From Geodermatophilus marinus (GTDB lineage Bacteria; Actinomycetota; Actinomycetes; Mycobacteriales; Geodermatophilaceae): a DNA stretch of 64,000 nt. A model generated the notes under the pieces. It was not told the DNA's origin. It saw only the letters and a program-made list of their open reading frames with translations, and searched no databases. This document shows, in pieces, positions 17,056 to 25,664 of this stretch. Location of the stretch: NCBI RefSeq assembly GCF_003428645.1, contig NZ_QVQH01000003.1:1-64000 (forward strand), read 5' to 3'. The stretch's first letter is position 1. Every line of letters starts with the position of its first letter. Position numbers and translations under genes: made by a program.

Positions 17056-18603
17056 ATGGTGCGAACCCTCGTCGCCGGGCTGGGCGCCGGAGCGCTGATC
17101 GCCGCTCCCGTGCCGGCCGCGGCGCACACCCAGTCCACGACCACGACCACCGCGACCACCACGGTCGCGACCACCACCGCGGCACCGCGGCCCGTCGGCG
17201 AGGCCGGGACCGACCCCGTCGTGACCGACGGGTACCCCGGCTCCGGCCCGACCGCCCACCTGGCCGACGCGCGGGCCGCCGGCCACGACGGCTTCGACCG
17301 CTTCGTCCTGGAGTTCGAGCGCGACGCGCTGCCCGGCTACCGGGTCGAGTACGTCGAGCCCCCGGTCACCGAGGACCCCTCCGGGCGGGAGGTGGCCCTG
17401 GCCGGCCGGGCGGTGCTGCGCGTGCAGGCCGCCCCGGCCAGCGGCGTGGACCTCTCCGGCGACGAGCCGCGGACCACCTACCCCGACCGTGGCGTGGTCA
17501 ACGTCCCCGACGGCGAGGTGCTCCTCGAGGCGGTGCAGACCGGGGACTTCGAGGGCGTCCTCACCTGGCACCTGGGGCTCGAGGAGCGCGTCCCGTTCGG
17601 CGTGACCACCCTGCAGGACCCGGCGCGGCTGGTCGTCGACGTCCGGCACCCGGGGGGCAGCCCGGGAGGCCTCGAGCCGTTCGGCCCGGGCGGCACCGAC
17701 GAGGTCACCGCCGACGTCGACGGTCAGCCGGTGGTGCTCACCGACGTCCGGCTCGGCGCCCACGACGGCTTCGACCGCGTCGTGTTCGAGACGGCCGGCG
17801 GCGGCGAGGCCGGCTACGCGGTCGGCTACACCGACGACCCGCGCAGCCAGGGCTCGGGCGCACCCGTCGAGGTCCCGGGTGACGCCACCCTCGGGATCAC
17901 GCTGACCGGCGTCACGCTGCCCCGTGACGCGCCCGAGGGCACCGAGCCCTGGGCCGGCCCGGAGCGGCTGGAGGTCGCCGGCACGGAGGCGCTGCGGGCG
18001 TTGGTCACCGACGGCCTGTACGAGGGCCGGTACGCGTTCTTCGCCGGGCTGGACGAACGCCGGCCGTTCGCGGTGACCCGGCTCGAGGACCCCGCGCGCA
18101 TCGTCGTCGACGTGCTGACCACGCCTCCCGACGAGGTGCGGCTGGCGGCCACGTGCACCAGCCCCGGCCGGTGGACGGTCGACCACCCCGCCGACTGGTC
18201 GGTCAACCCCGGCGACGTGGTGCCCCCCTGCAGCCGCTTCGCGCGGGACGACCTCGACCTGGAGGCGGGCACCGACGCCCGCGTCGCGCCCGTCGTGCTC
18301 CGCGTGGAACCGGCGCCGTTCGAGCGGGTCACCGAGCCGCGGGCCGGTGAGCGGGAGCGCGTGGAGCTCACCCTCGACGGCCGACCGGCCGTGCGCACCT
18401 TCACCGGGACCGAGGGGCAGGGGCTGTACCCGGCCGGCACGCTCATCACCTCCTACGCCGTCGAGCTCGCCCCCGGGCCGGACGGGCCGCGCACGCTGGT
18501 CGCCGACGCGGTGCAGCGGCCGGGCTCCGACCACGGGTACGACACCGCCGTCCTGGACTCGATGGTGCGCACCCTGGACCTCGACCCGGCGCTGACCGGC
18601 TGA
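17056..18603 (+). CDS. Exported protein with two AMIN-like domains and a shared C-terminal domain
   Basis: 515 residues. A signal peptide (MVRTLVAGLGAGALIAAPVP, cleavage near AAA-HT) is followed by a Thr-rich linker. Two homologous domains of about 145 residues follow. Each starts near a HDGFDR(F/V)V block (about 75 and 235), contains a GYxVxY strand, and ends ERxPFxVTxLxDPARxVVDV (about 190 and 345). This fits AMIN-like domains that bind peptidoglycan or anchor proteins in the envelope. The last 150 residues are homologous to the domain of the lipoprotein encoded just upstream. The pair is probably co-expressed and may interact at the envelope. No catalytic motif is visible. Confidence 0.85.
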   Translation: MVRTLVAGLGAGALIAAPVPAAAHTQSTTTTTATTTVATTTAAPRPVGEAGTDPVVTDGYPGSGPTAHLADARAAGHDGFDRFVLEFERDALPGYRVEYVEPPVTEDPSGREVALAGRAVLRVQAAPASGVDLSGDEPRTTYPDRGVVNVPDGEVLLEAVQTGDFEGVLTWHLGLEERVPFGVTTLQDPARLVVDVRHPGGSPGGLEPFGPGGTDEVTADVDGQPVVLTDVRLGAHDGFDRVVFETAGGGEAGYAVGYTDDPRSQGSGAPVEVPGDATLGITLTGVTLPRDAPEGTEPWAGPERLEVAGTEALRALVTDGLYEGRYAFFAGLDERRPFAVTRLEDPARIVVDVLTTPPDEVRLAATCTSPGRWTVDHPADWSVNPGDVVPPCSRFARDDLDLEAGTDARVAPVVLRVEPAPFERVTEPRAGERERVELTLDGRPAVRTFTGTEGQGLYPAGTLITSYAVELAPGPDGPRTLVADAVQRPGSDHGYDTAVLDSMVRTLDLDPALTG

Positions 18604-18737
18604 CGCCGCCGCGGTGGGCGCAGTCCCCGCGGCCGGCGGTGCGGACGGCGACCACGCGACCCCCGGAGGGGGGCAGGACGACGCCCGTCCGGGCGCGGTC
18701 CCTGGTCTGCGGGCCCGCGGGCTGGGATCGTGCGCGG

Positions 18738-19598
18738 GTGGACTTCCTCCAGCCGGCGACCTGGTCGGAGGCGCTCGCGCTGCGGGCCGAGCGCCCCGAC
18801 GCCCTGCCGCTGGCCGGCGGCACCGACGTCATGGTCGACCTGACCTTCGACCGCCGGCGCCCGGCCGCCCTGCTCGACCTCACCCGCGTCCCGGACCTGC
18901 AGGAGTGGGCGCTGGAGGGCGACCGGGTGCGGCTGGGCGCCGGCGTCCCCTACGCCCGCGTGCTGACCGAGCTGGCCGGCCGGCTGCCCGGGCTGGCGAT
19001 CGCCGCCCGCACCGTCGGGTCGCCGCAGATCCGCACCCGCGGGACCGTCGGCGGCAACCTGGGCTCGGCGTCGCCGGCCGGGGACGCGCACCCGCCGCTG
19101 CTGGCCGCCGGCGCCGAGGTCGAGCTGGCCTCCGCCGCCCGGGGCACCCGCCGCCTGCCGGTCGCCGACTTCTTCACCGGCCCCAAGCGCAGCGCGCTGG
19201 CCGCCGACGAGCTCATCGCCGCGGTGCTCGTCCCGGTGGCCGCCGGGCCGCAGCAGTTCTGCAAGGTCGGCACCCGCAACGCGATGGTGATCGCCGTGAC
19301 GTCGGTCGCCGTCGCCCTGCACCCCGATCGCCGCGCGGTCGGCACCGGCATCGGCTCGGCCGCCCCCACCCCCCGCCGGGCCCCGAAGGCCGAGCAGCTG
19401 GTGGCCGAGGAGCTGGACTGGGCCGGCCGCACGGCGCTGGACGACGGCCTGGCCGCGGAGTTCGGCCACCGGGTCGCCGCTGCGGCCGCGCCCATCGACG
19501 ACGTCCGGGGCAGCGCGGCCTACCGCCGCCACGCGCTGGCGGTCATGGCCCGGCGCGCGCTCACCTGGGCGTGGGACGACCTGAGGAGGGCGGCCTGA
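18738..19598 (+). CDS. Molybdenum hydroxylase FAD subunit (xanthine dehydrogenase family)
   Basis: 286 residues of the CoxM/XdhB type. It carries the FAD-binding LPLAGGTDVMVDL near residue 30 and TVGSPQIRTRGTVGGNLGSASPAGD near residue 95, then the CO-dehydrogenase flavoprotein C-terminal domain. It passes electrons from the 2Fe-2S subunit to NAD+ or another acceptor. The GTG at 18738 opens VDFLQPATWSEAL, the canonical start of this family, and GATCGT stands 6 bases upstream as a possible leaderless -10. Its TGA overlaps the ATG of the next subunit by one base. Order FAD, FeS, molybdopterin matches the pucC-pucE-pucD order of purine catabolism clusters. Confidence 0.93.
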   Translation: MDFLQPATWSEALALRAERPDALPLAGGTDVMVDLTFDRRRPAALLDLTRVPDLQEWALEGDRVRLGAGVPYARVLTELAGRLPGLAIAARTVGSPQIRTRGTVGGNLGSASPAGDAHPPLLAAGAEVELASAARGTRRLPVADFFTGPKRSALAADELIAAVLVPVAAGPQQFCKVGTRNAMVIAVTSVAVALHPDRRAVGTGIGSAAPTPRRAPKAEQLVAEELDWAGRTALDDGLAAEFGHRVAAAAAPIDDVRGSAAYRRHALAVMARRALTWAWDDLRRAA

Positions 19599-20074
19599 TG
19601 CGGGTCACCGTGACCGTCAACGGCACCGAACGGACCGCGGACGACGTCTGGCCGGGGGAGAGCCTGCTGTACCTGCTCCGCGAGCGGCTCGGCCTGCCCG
19701 GCGCCAAGAACGCCTGCGAGCAGGGCGAGTGCGGCTCCTGCACGGTCTACCTCGACGGCGAGGTCGTCTGCTCCTGCCTGGTCGCGGCCGGGCAGGTCGC
19801 CGGCCGCGAGGTCACCACGGTCGAGGGCCTGACCGGTGCAGGAGGGGCCGGGCTGCACCCCGTGCAGCAGGCCTTCGTCGACGCCGGCGCGGTGCAGTGC
19901 GGTTTCTGCACGCCGGGCCTGGTCGTCGCGGCGCACGACCTGCTCGCGCGGGTCCCCGAGCCCGCCGACCCCGAGATCCGCGAGGCGCTGGCCGGCAACC
20001 TGTGCCGCTGCACCGGCTACGAGAAGATCCTCGACGCGGTCCGGCTGGCCGCCCGGCGGCAGGCGGGGCGATGA
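19598..20074 (+). CDS. Molybdenum hydroxylase 2Fe-2S subunit
   Basis: 158 residues with both iron-sulfur sites of the XDH/CODH small subunit. The plant-type site is [11 protein letters not shown] with Cys40, Cys45 and Cys48, and the fourth ligand is in the CSC at 58-60. The helical C-terminal site is QCGFCTPG and [11 protein letters not shown]. It relays electrons from the molybdenum centre to the FAD subunit. It begins with one base of overlap with the FAD-subunit stop and its own TGA overlaps the ATG of the large subunit in ATGA, so the three subunits are made from one coupled message. Confidence 0.95.
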   Translation: MRVTVTVNGTERTADDVWPGESLLYLLRERLGLPGAKNACEQGECGSCTVYLDGEVVCSCLVAAGQVAGREVTTVEGLTGAGGAGLHPVQQAFVDAGAVQCGFCTPGLVVAAHDLLARVPEPADPEIREALAGNLCRCTGYEKILDAVRLAARRQAGR

Positions 20075-22362
20075 CGGCCACCACCACCGCCGCGCCGGCC
20101 ACCACCGGCACCGGCCGGATCGGCGAGAACGCCGTCCGGCCGGACGGCACGCTCAAGGTGACCGGCGAGTTCGCCTACGCCAGCGACCTCTGGCACGACG
20201 ACATGGTCTGGGGCGTCACGCTGCGCAGCCCGCACCCGCACGCCCGCATCCGCGGCATCGACGTCGCCGAGGCGCTCGCGGTGCCGGGGGTGACCGCGGT
20301 GCTGACCGCCGACGACGTCCCGGGCGAGAACGCCTTCGGGCTCGAGCACGCCGACCAGCCGGTGCTGGCCGCCGACGTGGTCCGCTACGAGGGCGAGCCG
20401 GTGGCGCTGGTCGCCGCCGACCACCCCGAGACCGCCCGCCGCGCGGCCCGGCGGATCCGCGTCGACTACGAGGTCCTGCCCGCGCTCACCGACCCGCTGC
20501 GGGCCCTCGACGGCGACGCCCCGCAGGTGCACCCCGGGGGCAACCTGGTCCGCCACCTGCGGCTGCGCCGGGGCGAGCCGCGACCGGAGGCGCCCGTCGT
20601 CGTCTCGCTCGACGTCGAGGTCGGCATGCAGGACCAGGCCTTCCTCGGCCCGGAGTCCGGCCTGGCCGTGCCCGACGGCGAGGGCGGGGTCGACCTCTAC
20701 GTGGCCACGCAGTGGCTGCACGTCGACCAGCGCCAGGTGTGCCTGGCCCTCGGCCTGCCGCCGGAGCGGGTGCGGCTCACCCTCGCGGGCGTGGGCGGCG
20801 CGTTCGGCGGCCGCGAGGACCTCTCGGTGCACGTGCACGCCTGCCTGCTGGCGCTGCGCACCGGGCGGCCGGTGAAGATGAGCTACGGCCGGGAGGAGTC
20901 CTTCTACGGCCACGTGCACCGGCACCCGGCGTGGATGACCTACGAGTTCGGCGCCGAGCGCGACGGCACGCTGGTCCACGGCCGGGCGCGGACGGTGCTC
21001 GACGGCGGCGCCTACGCGTCCTCCACGGCCGCGGTCGTCGGCAACGCCGGCACGCTCGGGCTCGGGCCCTACCGGTTCGGCTCGGTCGAGGTCGACGTGT
21101 ACGGGGTGTTCACCCACAACCCGCCGTGCGGCGCGATGCGCGGTTTCGGCTGCGTGCAGACCGCCTTCGCCGTCGAGGCGCTGATGGACCGGTTGGCCGA
21201 GGCGGTCGGCCTCGACCCGGTCGAGATCCGGCGCCGCAACGGCCTGCGGGAGGGCGACCGGAACATCACCGGCCAGGTGGTCGACTCCGCCGCGCCGGTC
21301 GCCGAGCTGGTCGAGCGGGTGGCCGCCATGCCGCTGCCCCCGCCCGCCGACCCCGGTGACCCGCGGGCCCGGCCCGGGGCGGTCGGGAACACCACCCGCG
21401 GCGAGGGCGTGCGCCGGGGCGTCGGGTACGCGGTGACGTACAAGAACGTCGGCTTCTCCGAGGGCTTCGACGACTACTCGACCGCCCGCGTGCGCCTGCA
21501 GGTCACCGCCGGGGAGCCGGTGGCAGCCGTGCACACCGCGGCCGCCGAGGTCGGCCAGGGGCTGGTCACCGTGCAGCAGCAGATCGCCCGCACCGAGCTC
21601 GGCGTGGACCGGGTGGTCGTCGTCCCGGCCGACACCTCGGTCGGCTCCGCCGGGTCGACGTCGGCGTCCCGGCAGACCTACGTGACCGGCGGCGCGGTCA
21701 GGGCCGCGTGCGAGGCCGTGCGCGCCGCCGTGCTGCGCCGGGCCGCGGTCGCCCTGGACGTGGCCGTCGACGGGCTGCGGCTGGACGGCGGCAAGGTGCT
21801 GGCCGCCGACGGCGCGGTGCTGGCCGCCCTGGCCGACGTGCTGGGGGACGACGCGGTCGAGGAGACCGTGGAGTGGCGGCACCGGCCCACCCACGCGATC
21901 GACCCGGAGACCGGCCAGGGCGACGCCCACGTGCAGTTCGCCTTCTCCGCGCACCGGGCGGTGGTCGACGTGGACGTCGAGCTGGGCCTGGTGAAGGTGG
22001 TCGCGCTCGACACCGCCCAGGACGTCGGGCGCGCGCTGAACCCGGACGCCGTCGTCGGCCAGATCCACGGCGGCAGCGCCCAGGGGCTGGGGCTGGCGCT
22101 CATGGAGGAGGTCGTGGTGACCGACGGCCACGTGCGCAACCCGTCGTTCACCGACTACCTGCTGCCCACGGTGCTGGACATGCCCCCGATGCGGGTGGAG
22201 GTGCTCGAGTACGCCGACCCGCACGCGCCCTACGGGGTGCGCGGGGTGGGGGAGCCGCCGACGATCTCCTCGGGCCCGGCGGTGGCCGCCGCCGTCCGGG
22301 CCGCCTGCGGGCGGCCGCTGACCCGGTTGCCGATCCGCCCCGAGCACATCACCGGGACCTGA
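20071..22362 (+). CDS. Molybdenum hydroxylase large (molybdopterin) subunit, PucD-like
   Basis: 763 residues, the catalytic subunit of a xanthine-dehydrogenase-type enzyme. The aldehyde-oxidase a/b hammerhead is at the N-terminus (GTLKVTGEFAYASDLW). Molybdopterin-binding segments include GVGGAFGGRED, PPCGAMRGFGCVQ and the Ser/Thr-rich GSAGSTSASRQTYVTGGA. The catalytic base Glu is in the terminal GVRGVGEPPTISSGP. The closest described type I recall is PucD of purine degradation; related nicotinate or CO enzymes are less likely from the motifs. No XdhC-type maturation factor follows, unlike many xdh operons. Confidence 0.93.
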   Translation: MTATTTAAPATTGTGRIGENAVRPDGTLKVTGEFAYASDLWHDDMVWGVTLRSPHPHARIRGIDVAEALAVPGVTAVLTADDVPGENAFGLEHADQPVLAADVVRYEGEPVALVAADHPETARRAARRIRVDYEVLPALTDPLRALDGDAPQVHPGGNLVRHLRLRRGEPRPEAPVVVSLDVEVGMQDQAFLGPESGLAVPDGEGGVDLYVATQWLHVDQRQVCLALGLPPERVRLTLAGVGGAFGGREDLSVHVHACLLALRTGRPVKMSYGREESFYGHVHRHPAWMTYEFGAERDGTLVHGRARTVLDGGAYASSTAAVVGNAGTLGLGPYRFGSVEVDVYGVFTHNPPCGAMRGFGCVQTAFAVEALMDRLAEAVGLDPVEIRRRNGLREGDRNITGQVVDSAAPVAELVERVAAMPLPPPADPGDPRARPGAVGNTTRGEGVRRGVGYAVTYKNVGFSEGFDDYSTARVRLQVTAGEPVAAVHTAAAEVGQGLVTVQQQIARTELGVDRVVVVPADTSVGSAGSTSASRQTYVTGGAVRAACEAVRAAVLRRAAVALDVAVDGLRLDGGKVLAADGAVLAALADVLGDDAVEETVEWRHRPTHAIDPETGQGDAHVQFAFSAHRAVVDVDVELGLVKVVALDTAQDVGRALNPDAVVGQIHGGSAQGLGLALMEEVVVTDGHVRNPSFTDYLLPTVLDMPPMRVEVLEYADPHAPYGVRGVGEPPTISSGPAVAAAVRAACGRPLTRLPIRPEHITGT

Positions 22363-22380
22363 GGGCACAGGAAGCTTGTC

Positions 22381-23454
22381 ATGCGTCCTGGGGCCGAGAA
22401 CGTGGGGAAAGCCTCCTCTGCCTCGGGCGGCGGCGAGGTGCCCGTCCCGACGCTGGTCGCGCGGAGCGTGCTGGTCGAGGACGACGCCGTCCGCATCCTC
22501 GACCGCCGGGTCTTCCCGTTCGAGCGCACCTGGGTGACCTGCCGGGACGTCGAGGACGTCGCCCGCGCGATCGAGGACATGGTCACCCAGAGCCTCGGCC
22601 CCTGGTTCGCCGCCGCCGGGGGCATGGTGCTCGCCGCCCGGGCGGCCGACCGGCTGCCGGCCGCGGCGGCCCGGCGGGACCACCTCGCCGCCGCCGCGGG
22701 CCGGCTGGTGGCCACCCGGCCGACCAACAACGGCATCCGGGACGTCGTCGCCGGGCTGCTGGCGGCCGCGGAGCCGGCGCTGGCCGACGGCGCGCCCGTG
22801 GGGCCCGCGGTCGAGCGGGCCGCGCGCGAGGCCGGCGACCGCGTCCGCGCCGGCCACCGACGGCTGGGTGAGCACGCCGCCGCGCTCGTGCCGGACGGCG
22901 CCACGCTGCTCACCCACTGCTGGGCCGAGACCTACCTGACCGAGACGGTGGCCGCGGCGCTGCGAGCCGGCAAGCACCTCGACGCGGTCTGCACCGAGAC
23001 CCGGCCGTACCTGCAGGGCGCCCGGCTCACCGCGGAGTCGCTCGCCGAGATGGGCGTGCCCACCCGGCTGATCACCGACGGGATGGCGGCGCACCTGATG
23101 AGCCGCGGGGACGTCGGCGTCTTCGTCACCGGCGCCGACCGGGTGGCGATGGACGGCTCGGTGGTCAACAAGGTCGGCACGCTGCAGATCGCGGTGGCCG
23201 CGCACGCGTTCGGCGTCCCGTACCTGGCGCTGGTGCAGGCGCCCGACCCGCAGGCGGCGACGGCCGCCGACGTCGAGCTCGAGGACCGGGACGGCGCCGA
23301 GGTGCTGCACTGCCTGGGCCGGCGCACCGGTTCGGCGCGGGCCACCGGCGTCTACCCGGCCTTCGACGTCACCCCGCCGCGGTTCGTCAGCGTCGTGGTC
23401 ACCGACCGCGGCCGGTTCGCCCCCGCCGACGTCGCGTCGTACTGGTCGGCGTGA
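22381..23454 (+). CDS. mtnA: S-methyl-5-thioribose-1-phosphate isomerase family (MtnA/aIF2B-like)
   Basis: 357 residues. MtnA landmarks: TRPTNNGIRDV (substrate loop), LLTHCWAET with the catalytic Cys position, VCTETRPYLQGARLTAESL, TDGMAAHLM and GADRVAMDGSVVNKVGT with the catalytic Asp. It would isomerise a 5-substituted ribose-1-phosphate to the ribulose form. With the class II aldolase next door this fits the DHAP shunt, which disposes of methylthioribose or 5-deoxyribose left by SAM chemistry; no sugar kinase is present to complete it. AGGAAG six bases before the ATG at 22381 supports that start over the internal GTG. Confidence 0.85.
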   Translation: MRPGAENVGKASSASGGGEVPVPTLVARSVLVEDDAVRILDRRVFPFERTWVTCRDVEDVARAIEDMVTQSLGPWFAAAGGMVLAARAADRLPAAAARRDHLAAAAGRLVATRPTNNGIRDVVAGLLAAAEPALADGAPVGPAVERAAREAGDRVRAGHRRLGEHAAALVPDGATLLTHCWAETYLTETVAAALRAGKHLDAVCTETRPYLQGARLTAESLAEMGVPTRLITDGMAAHLMSRGDVGVFVTGADRVAMDGSVVNKVGTLQIAVAAHAFGVPYLALVQAPDPQAATAADVELEDRDGAEVLHCLGRRTGSARATGVYPAFDVTPPRFVSVVVTDRGRFAPADVASYWSA

Positions 23455-23464
23455 GGGCGGCGGG

Positions 23465-24100
23465 ATGGGACCGGCACGGACCCGGGAGGAGCTGGTCGAC
23501 CGGCTCGTCGAGGTGGGCGCCTCGGCGGTGGCCCGCGGCCTGGTGCTGGCCAGCGGCGGCAACCTCTCGGCGCGGCTGCCCGGCACGGCGGGGTTCGTGG
23601 TCACCGCCGCCGGCACCTGGCTGGACCGGCTGACGCCGGCGGACTTCAGCGTGGTCACCCTGGACGGCGCGGTCACCGGCGGGGCCCCGCGCCCGTCGAC
23701 CGAGTGGAGGCTGCACCAGCGCACCTACCGCGCCCGCCCCGACGTCGGCGCGGTCGTGCACCTGCACCCGCAGCACGCCGTGCTCGTCGACGCGCTCGGC
23801 CACCGCATCCGGCTGATCACGCTCGACCACGTCGCCCACGTCCGCTCGGTGGGCGTCGTGCCCTACCTGCCGACCGGCTCCGACGAGCTCGCCGACGCCG
23901 CGGCGGAGGCCGCCCGCGCGCACGACTGCATCGTGCTGGCCCACCACGGCTGCTCGGCCCTCGGCCCGGACGTGGGCACGGCCTACCGGCGGGCGCTCAA
24001 CCTGGAGGAGGCCGCCGTCGCCACCTACCGCGCGCTGCTGCTCGGGGACACGACGACCGCGTTCCCGGCCGGGCACGGTCCCGGGGTGCACGGCGGCTGA
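23465..24100 (+). CDS. Class II aldolase/adducin family protein
   Basis: 211 residues of the fuculose-1-phosphate aldolase type. Zinc ligands are the His pair in GAVVHLHPQHA and the late His in LAHHGCSALG; LVLASGGNLSARLPG is the phosphate-binding segment. Paired with the MtnA-like isomerase 10 bases upstream, it is best read as a 5-(methylthio)ribulose- or 5-deoxyribulose-1-phosphate aldolase, yielding DHAP and a small aldehyde. This is inference from context; the family also contains ribulose-phosphate epimerase-like members. A G-rich ribosome site overlaps the gap before the ATG. Confidence 0.88.
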   Translation: MGPARTREELVDRLVEVGASAVARGLVLASGGNLSARLPGTAGFVVTAAGTWLDRLTPADFSVVTLDGAVTGGAPRPSTEWRLHQRTYRARPDVGAVVHLHPQHAVLVDALGHRIRLITLDHVAHVRSVGVVPYLPTGSDELADAAAEAARAHDCIVLAHHGCSALGPDVGTAYRRALNLEEAAVATYRALLLGDTTTAFPAGHGPGVHGG

Positions 24101-24150
24101 GCCCGGCGGGCCGCCGGCGGCGGGCGGGGGGCGGGCTCCCGGACGCGGCA

Positions 24151-24174
24151 CGGCCCCGACCCCGCGAGGGGCCG
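24151..24174. terminator. Stem-loop after the class II aldolase gene
   Basis: CGGCCCC (24151-24157) pairs with GGGGCCG (24168-24174) around a 10-base loop. It sits between the convergent aldolase gene and the small minus-strand gene ending at 24216, so it could serve both. Confidence 0.4.
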
Positions 24175-24215
24175 AGGCCGCGCCCTGCGTGCGGGCACGC
24201 CCGCACCGGCGGATC

Positions 24216-24299
24216 TCAGTAGCGGCGGCGGCCACCGAAGAACCGGTTCAGCAGCTTGCTGAGGACGGCGCCCTTGAACAGACCCGACACGAGTCCCAT
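24216..24299 (-). CDS. 27-residue basic small protein
   Basis: A short frame beginning MGLVSGLFKGAVLSKLL and ending in an arginine-rich GGRRRY. It could form an amphipathic helix followed by a cationic tail. It is preceded by a near-perfect ribosome binding site, GGAGGGAGGG, 4 bases before the ATG, which is much stronger than those of most genes here. It fills an otherwise gene-free 315-base gap and is divergent from the MetE-like gene. I recognise no family. A membrane-active or toxin-like peptide is possible, but nothing in the sequence proves it, and no partner antitoxin is visible. Confidence 0.5.
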   Translation of the reverse strand: MGLVSGLFKGAVLSKLLNRFFGGRRRY

Positions 24300-24415
24300 G
24301 ATCCCTCCCTCCACGGTGCTGCCCGACCACCCTCCGGTACCCGGGAACGTGCAGGTCATGCCGGCCGTCGCCGGTGGGGCTGCGCCGGAGGAGCGGCTGC
24401 ACCAAGCTGCTGGAC

Positions 24416-25552
24416 ATGAGTGACGTCTCCGGCCCGCCGTTCCGCGCCGACCACGTCGGCAGCCTCCTGCGCCCCGCCGACCTGCTCGACGCCCGCACCC
24501 GCGCCGCCGCCGGCGAGATCGGTGCCGACGAGCTGCGCGCGGTGGAGGACGCCGCGATCGCCGATGCCGTCCGCCTGCAGCGCGACGTCGGCCTGCACAC
24601 CGCCACGGACGGCGAGTTCCGCCGCGCCACCTGGCACATGGACTTCATCTACGCGATCGGCGGCATCACCAAGGTGGAGGGCGAGGGCCGGCCGGTCCAC
24701 TTCCACAACGCCAACGGGGACATCGACTGGGTGCCCGCCGGGCTGCACGTCGACGGGCCGCTGTCGATCGACGAGCGGGCGCCGATCTTCGGGGACCACT
24801 TCCGGTACCTGCAGTCGCAGACCGGGGAGGGGCAGACGGCGAAGCTGACGATCCCCTCGCCGTCGATGGTCCACTACCGCGGGGGCGCTGCCGCGATCGA
24901 CCCGGCCGTCTACCCCGACGAGGACGCGTTCTGGGACGCCCTGTCGGCCGCCTACCGGCAGGAGGTGCGCGGCCTGGCCGCCCTCGGCTGCACCTACCTG
25001 CAGCTGGACGACACCAGCCTGGCCTACCTCAACGACCCCGCCCAGCGGGCCGAGCTGGCCGAGCAGGGCCGCGACGCCGAGCACCAGCACGAGCGCTACA
25101 TCCGGCAGATCAACGCGGCCCTCGCCGACCGGCCCGCGGGGCTGACCGTCACCACCCACATGTGCCGGGGCAACTTCCGCTCCTCCTGGGCGGCCGAGGG
25201 CGGCTACGACTTCGTCGCCGAGGCGCTCTTCGGCGGCCTCGAGGTCGACGGCTTCTTCCTCGAGTACGACGACGCCCGCTCGGGGGGTTTCGAGCCGCTG
25301 CGGTTCGTCCCGCCGGGCAAGCGGGTCGTCCTCGGCCTGGTCACCAGCAAGCGGCCGGAGCTCGAGGACAAGGACGTCCTCAAGCGGCGCATCGACGAGG
25401 CGTCGAGGTTCGTGCCGCTGGAGCAGCTGTGCCTCTCGCCCCAGTGCGGGTTCTCCTCCACGGTGGAGGGCAACGCGCTGACCCGCGAGGACCAGATCGC
25501 CAAGCTCGCGCTCGTCGTCGAGGTCGCCCAGGAGGTCTGGGGCTACGCCTGA
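24416..25552 (+). CDS. MetE-like cobalamin-independent methionine synthase C-terminal family protein
   Basis: 378 residues matching the single-domain MetE C-terminal (UROD/MetE-like barrel) proteins such as Bacillus YxjG/YxjH. It starts FRADHVGSLLRPADLL, and the zinc-binding region includes TVTTHMCRGNF and a late LSPQCGFSSTVEGN Cys. Without the N-terminal MetE half, such proteins use alternative methyl donors or transfer other thiol groups. The ATG at 24416 lacks a good ribosome site (GGAGGAG is 26 bases away), so a GTG at 24374 is an alternative start. The gene ends before a large palindrome. Confidence 0.88.
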   Translation: MSDVSGPPFRADHVGSLLRPADLLDARTRAAAGEIGADELRAVEDAAIADAVRLQRDVGLHTATDGEFRRATWHMDFIYAIGGITKVEGEGRPVHFHNANGDIDWVPAGLHVDGPLSIDERAPIFGDHFRYLQSQTGEGQTAKLTIPSPSMVHYRGGAAAIDPAVYPDEDAFWDALSAAYRQEVRGLAALGCTYLQLDDTSLAYLNDPAQRAELAEQGRDAEHQHERYIRQINAALADRPAGLTVTTHMCRGNFRSSWAAEGGYDFVAEALFGGLEVDGFFLEYDDARSGGFEPLRFVPPGKRVVLGLVTSKRPELEDKDVLKRRIDEASRFVPLEQLCLSPQCGFSSTVEGNALTREDQIAKLALVVEVAQEVWGYA

Positions 25553-25569
25553 CCCGGCACCCCCCCGAT

Positions 25570-25649
25570 GATCAGGTGACCTGGTCGTTGCCGGTCCTGG
25601 CTCACCACCGGTGGTGAGCCAGGACCGGCAAGGGTGATCTGACCTGATC
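25570..25649. terminator. Nested palindrome between convergent genes
   Basis: A perfect 22-bp inverted repeat with no loop occupies 25588-25631 (left arm TTGCCGGTCCTGGCTCACC... ending at 25609). An outer GATCAGGT / ACCTGATC pair at 25570-25577 and 25642-25649 is exactly concentric with it. It separates the plus-strand MetE-like gene and the minus-strand acyl-CoA ligase gene, as expected for a bidirectional terminator. Confidence 0.75.
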
Positions 25650-25664
25650 GTCGGCCGGCCCGGG

